NCBI GenBank assembly: GCA_963757065.1
Contig: CAVWQC010000003.1
Coordinates: 62,001-126,000, forward strand
Length of the DNA: 64,000 nucleotides
Reading direction: 5' to 3'
DNA from: PNON01 sp963757065
Lineage (GTDB): Bacteria > Chloroflexota > Anaerolineae > Anaerolineales > Anaerolineaceae
In this document: in pieces, positions 56,263 through 64,000 of the stretch
Position numbering within the stretch: position 1 is the stretch's first letter
Layout: each line of letters starts with the position of its first letter
Notes under the pieces: generated by a model
Seen by the model: only the letters and a program-made list of their open reading frames with translations
The model's database searches: none
Told to the model about the DNA's origin: nothing
Made by a program: the position numbers and the translations under genes

Positions 56263-56814
56263 ATGAAAAATATTATACTTGTAAGCATTACCGCTTTGGT
56301 CTTAGTTGTAGCTGCTATTGGAACAACGTCGACCGTATCAGCAGATTCTAATTTTCCTCAATCACCAGCGATCACTGGTGTAAGTGACCAGGGAAATCCA
56401 CAGGGACGAGGTCCACGTAGTGGAATGGGTGGATCCGGGATGCCCGGTGATGGACTTCTGCACGATGAAATCATCGCAGCCTTCTCAGTATCGGTTGGCG
56501 TCCCAGTGGAAGAAATTGAAACCAGGCTTACTGCCGGTGAGACACTTTCAGATATCGCTCTTTCTAAAGGGTTTACAGTTGCTGAATTTCAAACCATGTT
56601 GAAAGATGCCCATGATAAGGCAATCGCAGCCGCAGTAGTGAACGGTGATCTCACCCAGGAACAGGCTGATTGGATGCTCACTCGTGGTAATCGGATGAAT
56701 GGAAACCGGGCTGGCCGTGGAACCGGGAACGGATTAGGCACCGGTCGTGGTAATGCCGGACAGAACTGGATGACAAACCCGGATTGCCCTTTCGCAACCC
56801 AAACCAATCCTTAA
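56263..56814 (+). CDS. Secreted Gly/Asn-rich small protein
   Basis: 183 residues. Residues 1-28 form a Sec signal peptide (KNIILVSITALVLVVAAIGTTSTVSA, cut near ADS). A low-complexity Gly/Arg stretch (GNPQGRGPRSGMGGSGMPG) is followed by a helical module with HDEIIAAFSVSVGVPVEEIE, AGETLSDIALSKGFT and LTQEQADWM, which resembles helical domains of Spy/DUF2680-like secreted proteins. The C-terminal third is again rich in Gly, Asn and Arg. Function is unknown; metal or surface binding is speculative. A perfect ribosome-binding site precedes the ATG. Confidence 0.75.
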   Translation: MKNIILVSITALVLVVAAIGTTSTVSADSNFPQSPAITGVSDQGNPQGRGPRSGMGGSGMPGDGLLHDEIIAAFSVSVGVPVEEIETRLTAGETLSDIALSKGFTVAEFQTMLKDAHDKAIAAAVVNGDLTQEQADWMLTRGNRMNGNRAGRGTGNGLGTGRGNAGQNWMTNPDCPFATQTNP

Positions 56815-56844
56815 TTTGGATCGATAAATAAAAGTAATAAAAAC

Positions 56845-56877
56845 CAGGGATATCATTCAAGATCTCCCTGTTTTTTT
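56845..56877 (+). terminator. Rho-independent terminator after the secreted protein gene
   Basis: CAGGGA / TCCCTG stem extended by ATC/GAT pairs, followed by seven T. Confidence 0.75.
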
Positions 56878-56917
56878 GATTTTACTATGCATCTAATGGA
56901 ATCAATTCATGCAACAA

Positions 56918-58199
56918 CTATTCATCCAATTGCGGAGAGATAATTCCCCAAATTAAACCTCCATCAGTGGTCATATATATTTCACCTGTGGTGGATAAAA
57001 TCCAACCGGTATCCTTGCTGATGAACTGGGTGGAAATTCCCTCCGGTACATCCGATAGCTCTGTCCATTTCTTTTGTGTATCCCTTAAGATCGACGTTAC
57101 AGCGCCTTGAACCAGCAATCCACTTTCGGGTAGATATGTTAAGTTGCCTGCGGGAATTTCTTTCTTTTCCCAGTTATTTCCACTATCGGTGCTCTGATAT
57201 AAAAGTACAACCGGTTGATCCAATGGTGCATTCATGAATTTGCAGGCCACTTCAAGCTGTACCACTCTCAGCAGAAACATTTGGAAACTGGGACGCGCAG
57301 ACTGCATCGAAGTTCTGATATATTCCAGGCTGGTTATCCGGATCGGGCAGATTAACATTGCTCCAGGTTTTACCAGCCATCGTGTGTTTGGAATAAAAGG
57401 ACTCCTGCAGCAACGCCATTGCATGACCCGGTCAGCCAGCCGTTTTGAGCATCAGCGAAAATCAGACCATTTTTTGAACAACTCTGAATTCCCCTGTCCC
57501 CGCCAACTACATTATTGTTATTCGTCGGGTCGACTACTTTTTCCCAGGTTAACCCGCCATCGGTAGTATGGTAGATGACAATGTAGTCATGATTCATACC
57601 TGCCCCGACATGAGCCATCAGCCATCCATTGAGCTCATCCACAAAGTAGATATGCGAAATGGAAAACGCTTCCATCATCCCATCGGTGGCAAGCAGGGAT
57701 TTACTCCAGGTGGTTCCACTATCTGTTGTTTTCCAGACATATTGTTCAGCAATAGGAGGTAATGCGGATTCATATACGGAGAAACCCATGCAGTTTTATC
57801 ATCCAGGAAGAAGCCCGCTAGCACAACTGAAGCGGGGTCAGCACCGCCATCGAAGGGGACTTTCATATCCACCCATGTCCTTGTGGCGTCGCCTGTCCGC
57901 AGCACTTTGGAAGACTCTCCTGCCCGGCCGCCCAAAGCCCAGCCTGTGGTTTCTGTGGTCATTTTAAACTGGTAGATGTGGAAAGGGATTGGTTCATTAC
58001 TGATGGATTCAGTTGGAACAGTTGAAGCTACGACTGTCGGGAGTGGTTGAGCAGTGGCAGTATTCTGGATGGTTGGAGCAGCCGTTGGCACAATTGTAGA
58101 CGTTGCTGTGGGTGTTGTGCAAGCTCCCACTACGAAGGATAATATGACGAGGATGGGGAAAAGTTGGTTTTTCATATATTGAGCATAGTTCAATTTCAT
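56918..58199 (-). pseudogene. Secreted YCF48/BNR-repeat lipoprotein (three or more frame changes)
   Basis: The frame from 58199 gives a lipoprotein signal (VVGACTTP, lipobox at the Cys), a Thr/Ala/Pro linker and the start of a beta-propeller. Near 57780 it shifts to a frame with repeats such as KTTDSGTTWSKSLL and YHTTDGGLTWEKVVD. Near 57370 the reading continues in other frames (TWSNVNLPDPDN) and again near 57250 into YQSTDSGNNWEKKEI, ending at 56918 with YMTTDGGLIWG. The T-T-D-G-G-x-T-W repeats mark the YCF48/sortilin-like propeller fold. About 425 residues in all. It is decay or sequence error; a function in the envelope is unknown. Confidence 0.7.
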
Positions 58200-58221
58200 A
58201 AGAATATCAAGCCTATGTAAT

Positions 58222-59451
58222 TTGCTACTATTTTCCAGGTTGTATCCGCGCGTATTCTATTATAGAATAAATTATCTATATTATGACCGAAAAATATTGC
58301 ATATTGATCTGGATGCATTCTTCTGTTCCGTGGAGGAACTAAAGAACCCCGACCTGGTAGGCAAAGCCTTCGCTGTGGGCGGCCAACCCGGTCAGCGCGG
58401 AGTGGTGTCTTCCTGTTCATATGCCGCCCGCCAGTTTGGCGTGCGGTCTGCCATGCCTACGGGACGAGCGAAAGCGCTCTGCCCTGAATTGATCCTCGTC
58501 TCCGGTCATCACTCCGAATACGGCGAGTATTCCGATCGGGTGATGGCCATTTTCCACGAGACCAGCCCTCTGGTGGAGGAGGTCTCTATCGACGAGGCAT
58601 TTGTGGATATCAGCGACCTGCCGCAATCAGCGGAATTGATCGCGAAACAGATCCAGGAAAGAGTCAGGCAGGAAGTGAATCTGCCCTGCTCCATCGGGGT
58701 GGCTGCCAACAAACTGGTCGCCAAGATCGCCACAGATGCAGGCAAGGCCGAAAATAAAGGCAGTGTTGCCCCGCGTGCCATCAAAGTCGTGCCGCCGGGT
58801 ACAGAAGCCGCTTTTCTCGCCCCGCTGCCTGTCCAGGCGATGTGGGGAGTCGGGCCGAAAATGGCGGCTTCCCTGAATGCCATGGGGATGATTACCCTGG
58901 GGGACGTAGCTGCCGCATCAGCCCCGGATTTGCAGCGCTGGCTGGGAAAAACCGGTGAATATCTGGCTCGCGCCGCTGTGGGCATCGATAATTCCCCTGT
59001 ATCCACTTCACATGGCCTCAAATCTGTCAGCCAGGAAACCACTTACGATACTGACACCAATGATATCGTTGAGATCGAACGCACCATTCGCTGGTTGTCG
59101 GAAAAAGTTGCCCGCCGCCTAAGGGAAAAAGGGATCAGCGGCGGTACTGTGAGAATCAAAGTGCGGCTGTCGGATTTCTCCACCTTCACCCGCCAGGAAC
59201 ACCTGGATGTTGCCACCAATATTGAAAGTGTTATCCTGGAAAAAGCTTTACACCTGTTTCATGGTTTCTGGAAAACAGGCCAGCACATCCGCCTGCTGGG
59301 GGTGGGGGTGAGCGACCTGGATGAAAACTGGCAGCAGATGTCCCTCTTTGAACCGCAATTGGAACGGGAAATACGCCTGCACCAGGCAGTGGACGAGATC
59401 CGCGAGAAATTTGGCAAGACATTACTGCAGAGAGGAAAGATACGCAAATGA
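58222..59451 (+). CDS. dinB: DNA polymerase IV (DinB)
   Basis: About 390-409 residues of Y-family polymerase. Motifs: HIDLDAFFCSVEELKNP (catalytic Asp pair), FAVGGQPGQRGVVSSCSYAARQFGVRSAMP, and SIDEAFVDIS (second acidic motif). The polymerase needs the little-finger domain, seen as REHLDVATNI-type sequence near residues 310-340. The start is uncertain: the usual MTxRKILHIDLDAFF would begin at the ATG at 58283, but that ATG is one base out of frame, so a missing base is likely; the in-frame ATG at 58222 adds 20 unusual residues. It acts in translesion synthesis. Confidence 0.88.
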   Translation: MLLFSRLYPRVFYYRINYLYYDRKILHIDLDAFFCSVEELKNPDLVGKAFAVGGQPGQRGVVSSCSYAARQFGVRSAMPTGRAKALCPELILVSGHHSEYGEYSDRVMAIFHETSPLVEEVSIDEAFVDISDLPQSAELIAKQIQERVRQEVNLPCSIGVAANKLVAKIATDAGKAENKGSVAPRAIKVVPPGTEAAFLAPLPVQAMWGVGPKMAASLNAMGMITLGDVAAASAPDLQRWLGKTGEYLARAAVGIDNSPVSTSHGLKSVSQETTYDTDTNDIVEIERTIRWLSEKVARRLREKGISGGTVRIKVRLSDFSTFTRQEHLDVATNIESVILEKALHLFHGFWKTGQHIRLLGVGVSDLDENWQQMSLFEPQLEREIRLHQAVDEIREKFGKTLLQRGKIRK

Positions 59452-59978
59452 CCGACATACCTCCCCCTTTACCTGTGACTTACTGGGTCGTCCCAGGCAG
59501 ATTCCTGGCAGGACCACAACCATTGGTGATCCAGGCTTCCTCCCCGCACCAAACCATCGAAACATTTGTTTCGGCGGGATCAATGCCTTTATCGACCTAA
59601 CCTATCCCGCTGAGATGCTTGGGACATACATATCTCCCCATCCTCGAGCAGATGAAAGATCGTACGGATATTCGCTACTTTAACCTTCCGATCAGGGATT
59701 TCGGATTGCCGACACACGAAGTCATGCGTGGCATCCAGGACCGGATCAAGCTGTTGCTGGACCAGGGCAGCAACATTTATCTGCATTGTTATGGTGGGAT
59801 CGGACGCACCGGCACCGTGGTGGGCTGCTACTTTGTGGAACAGGGAATGACCGGCAGGCAGGCGCTGGAGCAGATCAATTTCTTGCGCAAGGATTTTGGC
59901 AGGATGTTTATGCCCAGCCCGGAAACGAGATCTCAGGTGGAATTTGTACTGAATTGGAAGAAACCCGGTCAGCTTTGA
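59448..59978 (+). pseudogene. Dual-specificity/tyrosine phosphatase-like protein (two compensating frame changes)
   Basis: It starts at ATG 59448, overlapping the dinB stop by 3 bases (ATGA). The first frame gives WVVPGRFLAGPQP, then near 59500 the reading moves into GGINAFIDLTYPAEMLG, and near 59620 back to YLPILEQMKDRTDIRYFNLPI. The active-site loop HCYGGIGRTGT (C-x5-R-T) is intact, and the whole is about 176 residues, a normal length for an atypical phosphatase. It removes phosphate from proteins or small phosphorylated molecules. The two opposite shifts look like sequence errors. Confidence 0.75.
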
Positions 59979-60038
59979 TAGTTTTGGATTTTGGCTTCAG
60001 CTTCACAGCATGGTTGGAAATGGTATAATTCTGCGGTC

Positions 60039-60111
60039 GCCACCGTAGCTCAGTTGGCAGAGCAGACGTTTCGTAAACGCCAGGTCATGGGTTCGACTCC
60101 CTTCGGTGGCT
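60039..60111 (+). tRNA. tRNA-Thr (anticodon CGT)
   Basis: 73-nt cloverleaf: acceptor GCCACCG pairs with CGGTGGC, the D arm is GCTCAGTTGGCAGAGC, the anticodon loop TTCGTAA gives CGT (reads ACG), and the T arm is TGGGTTCGACTCCC. The CCA end is not encoded (TCTTT follows), in contrast to the tRNA-Arg at 28462. Confidence 0.93.
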
Positions 60112-60259
60112 CTTTTTATTTAATCCACAGAAAACTTCCCAAATCAAAGTGCATCATATCTAAGGCATCAATATTGCAATAAGTATTGCATGGAATGATC
60201 AGAAACACCATGAATGGTTTTCTTTTAATGGTGATATTTTGTTTCGAAAGCGAGTTCTC

Positions 60260-61216
60260 ATGTTATTGAGGAATATATCCTCCAGACTAACCCTTTCTGT
60301 TTTACTGATCAGTATATTGGTCAGTCAAGGAATTTTCACGCCCATGACCCCGGTACAAGCCGGCTCTGTATTAACTACTTCGGGATCTTATGACAGGAAA
60401 ACCGCTGTCAAATGGGCAGTAAAAAACAATCATAATGATGGACGGTTCTGGGGGGATTTTACCCATGGACGATATTGCACAACATACGTCACAAAGGCAA
60501 TGCAGGCAGGCGGCATCGCTGTGCCTACATATACGGGGAATGTGCAGTTGGCTAATTGGCTGCAATCTCACCCGGATTACTGGGAGATCAGATCAAAAAA
60601 CCAGCTCGAGTTAGGCGATATCATATTTTTAAATAAAAATGCGCCAATTCCTGACAACCTGGAAATCTCATGGATCGACCATGTGGTAATGGTCACCGGA
60701 GCCGGGAAGTATTCCGCATGGAATGCTGAAAGAGCAAACAAGAACTTCTCCAAATTGGCCAAATGGAATTATGAAAAAGGTGTCCATTTCAAGGTTGGCA
60801 GCGTAATCCCAACCATTACTCCCACCTTGGTCCCTACCGTTATACCTGCCAACCTTCCCACCCAGTTTTTAGGTAACCCCACCAGCACCCTCAAAGATAA
60901 AAATGGCAAAGCTAACTTAACCATTTGTGCAGATAACCTTGCCGGATCAACCGTTTATGTACTCTTCAGACGTCCAAACGGATTAAAGAAAGACGGCACA
61001 AAGAAATGGATCAACCTGCCTTACAACAAGACAGCGACAACCAACTGTGTCATTTTCAAGAATTTGGATGGTCCCGGTGCACTGGCAAAAGGGGTGGTTT
61101 ATGAGTCACGAGCAGCTTTAAACCAGCAGCCCCAGGCTAACTGGCTAGCCCCAGATTGTTATGCACAGAGTGATTATCAGGGATTATGCAATATTGTCCG
61201 TAAGAATAATAATTAA
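60260..61216 (+). CDS. Secreted amidase-like protein (Amidase_6 domain)
   Basis: 319 residues from the ATG at 60260; a TTG at 60239 would add seven. Residues 1-35 form a signal peptide (LLRNISSRLTLSVLLISILVSQGIF). Residues about 45-190 match the putative amidase fold, with Tyr-Cys-Thr-Thr-Tyr as the nucleophile region (YCTTYVTKAMQAGGI) and His in WIDHVVMVTGAG. A proline-rich linker (PTITPTLVPTVIPANLPTQF) leads to a C-terminal beta domain with four cysteines. It probably cuts peptidoglycan or another peptide at the cell surface. It is followed by a strong terminator. Confidence 0.78.
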   Translation: MLLRNISSRLTLSVLLISILVSQGIFTPMTPVQAGSVLTTSGSYDRKTAVKWAVKNNHNDGRFWGDFTHGRYCTTYVTKAMQAGGIAVPTYTGNVQLANWLQSHPDYWEIRSKNQLELGDIIFLNKNAPIPDNLEISWIDHVVMVTGAGKYSAWNAERANKNFSKLAKWNYEKGVHFKVGSVIPTITPTLVPTVIPANLPTQFLGNPTSTLKDKNGKANLTICADNLAGSTVYVLFRRPNGLKKDGTKKWINLPYNKTATTNCVIFKNLDGPGALAKGVVYESRAALNQQPQANWLAPDCYAQSDYQGLCNIVRKNNN

Positions 61217-61385
61217 TACTGATAAATTCGTTATTGACCTTTTAGAAGAAACAAACGTTAAGCATGGAAGTAATCCAGATTATTCCCTATCATCAATGGT
61301 TTTCCGTAAATATATGGTCATAGGTTCAATTTCCTTCAGCATCTTTTTAATATATTCCCGTGAATTTCCTCTCATACTTTAAATG

Positions 61386-61428
61386 AATAAAGCATCCTGT
61401 TGCTATTTGTATGGGATGCTTTATTATT
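61386..61428. terminator. Bidirectional terminator between convergent secreted-protein genes
   Basis: 12-bp stem AATAAAGCATCC / GGATGCTTTATT with a 16-base loop, with A- and T-rich flanks; it ends the amidase gene (plus) and the large surface-protein gene (minus). Confidence 0.8.
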
Positions 61429-61448
61429 GAAAGTGCAAATCCTTACCT

Positions 61449-64000
61449 TTACTCCAGGCGGGAAATTTGCCACCAGGCAGTGAATCCTACAAAATCTGTC
61501 CCGGTCAGTGGTGCACCATCGCGGCAGTGAGTGGATGAATATCCTTCTGAGAACCCGTGTCCCTGTAAAGCATCGGCATTCATATAATCTTCCGGCGGTA
61601 TGGTAACAAACAATATACCTTCAAAATCATCACTGGTGGGATCGTTTTCCCAGCCTGTCATGCTGATATACAGGTTGTTATTATTGGGTACAGGAACCTC
61701 AATATTAAATCGCGGATCCTGAATTGAAGGATGAGCATAGTTTTCTTCCTCAGTTTGGTAACGGTCATACCGCATATATCCATCTGCGGGATAGCGCAAG
61801 TGGTAAGCCACCCACGTAATGTGGTCTGCATCCAACCCGTAACCGGTGGAGAATTCGTAGCTATGTTCTGAATATCGGCTGATAAAAAATTCACAGTAGG
61901 CTGCCTGGATTTGATCCAGGCTTACGATCACCAATACAGGAGCAATATACGTGTTGTTGTCATCATTCGATTCTGCTATACGGTTATCCGGGTCGATCAC
62001 AGCAGTAATACCATAGATCGGTATGTCTGACCGGGCAGACTGGAACCATTTTCCTTCACCAGTAGCCAAGGTGATGTTTTCCATATCCAGGCGTTCCACC
62101 AGGCCTCCGCTTTCCCGGTCATAATAATCCAATCGAATATTCTGGTTCACTATTGTCCCGCCGGTATTCGTCACCCAGGCACGGATCTGACCGCTGCTCC
62201 CTTCCTTCGCGATTTCTGTAATCCTCAAGTCTGGTACGTCACCCGTTTCAGCAGAGACAAGCATATCGATTGAATACACAACTTCATTGTTTCCACTGCG
62301 AAGCACTCTTCGTCCAGGTTGGATATCTTCAAAGGGAATAGTCTCCCGAACCCGGAAAATAGTATCGGTATCATACCAATCTCGATCGTATATGACCGCT
62401 CCAACTGTCAAGTCCGTTTCCGGTGCAACCTCCAGTTCTATAAATGTTACTTCAGGGGATGAATAATCCCGGCAGGTAAAGCCCATGCAAGGTTGATCCA
62501 GCTGGGTCAGGATCGTATTGAACAGGTTTCTGATGTTGGTATTCCCATTTGAGTTGATGGTTATTCCATATGGATATTCATCGCCGTCGTATCTCAGTAC
62601 TACAGATTCACTTCCCTGAGCCCAGAAACTCCCTAAAACAGGACCTATCTGGCTATCCCTGTCTTCATCATGTAATCCCTCCAGATGGATCCGTTCAAAT
62701 GTGATCCGAACTTTACGGTCACATGGTGGTCCTTCCAAAACCACCGCATTGCTGCGAGGTGACTCACGGTCTCCGACTGCAGCTGATACTTCAAAAACAT
62801 TGAGTACACCGCAGACCGGTTCGTAAGCAGTAACGGACGTCAGGTTAGTATTGGCATGGACCGAAAAAAGGTGGCCGCCATTTATATAAATCTTGAAAGA
62901 GCTGATTTCGCTATAGTCCCCCTCCCAAGTCCACATCAGGTTTTGTTCGGTGCCTACCATCATTGTGGTCAGATATGGAGCCGGCAGCACAGCCTCATCG
63001 CAAGAGCCGGCACAAATCCGGTAGGTTGCCGTAAATCCTTCCACATCACCTATTGCAGAGCCTACAGGTACATCTTCAGGTGTAACAGTGGCTGTAATGA
63101 TATGCCCATCCCAATCTGATTCAGGGTGTGAAGCAATATAGCGGCCAATAAAGTGAAATTCCCGGTTACCTAAGGGACCACTGTATCCATAACATTCAGC
63201 CAAAACTGGCAGACTCTCCCCGCGTGGTACTCCAACCGTAATACTTCCCATGTATTCCGTGATATCCCAGGAACGTTCACCCGCAAAATTGAATGGACCG
63301 TAATGATCCGGAGGATTTTGGGTGAGCGAGGCATAGCAATAAACCTCCTCGTAGGCTTCATTCACAACAAAATCCAGTGCCTGAAATTCGACAAAGTCTA
63401 TGATGCGGAGGTCACCCAAAAACATATCCAATAATTCCAAAAATCCTTCACTGCCTTCTTCTCCATCAGGAATCCCATCACCATCACTATCGCCTTCGTC
63501 ACCTGGCGCGATACCTTCAGCACCCTCTCCCCCACCAGCTTCAGCCGGGCAGCCATGATTTTCCAATGGACCTTCAACGAGAGGACACTCATCAGACTCG
63601 TCCACCAGGCCATCGCCATCCGAGTCCTCTGTCACCGGACTGTCATCACCGCCACTGCCCACAGGAACCTCATCGGACACCGGGCAGCCATCATTCATTA
63701 CAGGTCCCGGGTCGTCGGGACAGGCATCCTCAGGATCAAGTACACCATCACCATCCCGATCATCCGCAGCGACCTCCGGGCAGCCAACTCCGGCCGGGGA
63801 TTCTGGAGCACCAATTGCATCAGGGCAAATATCCTGTTCATCCGGCACTCCATCAAGGTCCCCATCCGGACATCCTTCTGCAATAAAATCTCCCGGAACT
63901 TCCGGACACTCGTCCAAGGTATCTTCCACCCCGTCTCCATCGATATCAGGTATATCCACCGGACAGCCAATAGGGACCTACACCCCACGTTTCGGGACAT
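61449..64000 (-). CDS. Surface protein with thrombospondin type 3 repeats and CARDB domain (5' partial)
   Basis: At least 836 residues are open, from 63959 to 61449, and the frame is clearly continued beyond it: an upstream one-base shift near 63972 leads into CPETWGVGP, so the gene leaves the window on its 5' side. The N-terminal part has Asp-rich calcium-binding repeats (DIDGDGVEDTLDECP, DLDGVPDEQDICP, DRDGDGVLDPEDACP, DSDGDGLVDESDECP, DSDGDGIPDGEEG). The middle has beta-sandwich segments. Near residues 570-690 a CARDB domain is seen (VTNTGGTIVNQNIRLDYYDR, AVIDPDNRIAESNDDNN). It is likely an exported adhesion or matrix protein of the cell surface. Confidence 0.8.

Noticed and set aside
61161..61382. 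Possible 73-residue gene after the amidase gene
   Set aside because: It begins inside the amidase coding region, has no good ribosome-binding site, and shows no domain; left out for lack of support.

Overview
The window looks like a piece of a draft genome from an anaerobic, saccharolytic bacterium with a monoderm-style envelope biology, most plausibly a Chloroflexota member of the Anaerolineae type. This assignment is inference. It rests on the T-box leader in front of valS, several lipoproteins with Ala/Pro-rich linkers, many sugar-catabolic operons with their own regulators, a Hyb-type uptake hydrogenase, and secreted calcium-binding-repeat proteins. No rRNA or other phylogenetic marker is present.

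Region 1 (1-8.8 kb) is a uronate/plant-sugar island. It holds a 2-keto-3-deoxygluconate kinase, an extended SDR epimerase/dehydrogenase, a CE7 acetyl-xylan esterase, a FadR-type GntR regulator, and a minus-strand operon of M24 peptidase (broken), Gfo/Idh/MocA oxidoreductase, BKACE enzyme and SDR. Three look-alike palindromes (core TTGGTCTTACCAA) sit in front of these units and suggest one FadR-type regulon. Region 2 (8.7-13.1 kb) has a SorC regulator, with a textbook promoter and operator, followed by E1-alpha (broken), E1-beta and E2 of a 2-oxoacid or acetoin dehydrogenase complex without an E3. Region 3 (13.1-28.2 kb) is a very long minus-strand catabolic operon starting at a GntR/UTRA regulator: SDR, AraD-type aldolase/epimerase, UlaE-type epimerase, two tandem PIG-L deacetylases, an RbsA/RbsC/binding-protein ABC importer, aldo/keto reductase, a second binding protein without signal peptide, and a xylulokinase-type kinase. 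A DegT-type aminotransferase and a VOC protein are transcribed divergently from a promoter carrying a clear operator.

Region 4 (28.4-37 kb) is mixed housekeeping: tRNA-Arg, an Fe-S protein, a beta-lactamase-fold hydrolase, ArfB, GDP-mannose dehydratase, a DinB-like gene framed by palindromic repeats, and T-box-controlled valS. Region 5 (37-50.9 kb) is redox: a three-gene molybdenum hydroxylase whose FAD subunit contains a nested GltD-like oxidoreductase, then a complete hybOABCD-order [NiFe] hydrogenase operon, then a CobW GTPase and a UroD-thioredoxin fusion under a LacI-type operator. In the hydrogenase large subunit the second cysteine of the N-terminal RICGVC motif is an in-frame TGA, followed by a hairpin that fits the loose bacterial SECIS pattern. 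This is the most interesting signal in the window. Region 6 (51-64 kb) has LacI and GntR-PBP regulators, an M29 aminopeptidase, a Lys/Asp-only mini-protein, a lone TnpB, secreted proteins, DNA polymerase IV, a phosphatase, tRNA-Thr, and a partial TSP3/CARDB surface protein.

About ten otherwise well-conserved genes are broken by single-base frame changes, often with both halves fully conserved. This pattern points to consensus indel errors more than to gene decay, and start/stop positions of those genes should be read with that in mind.
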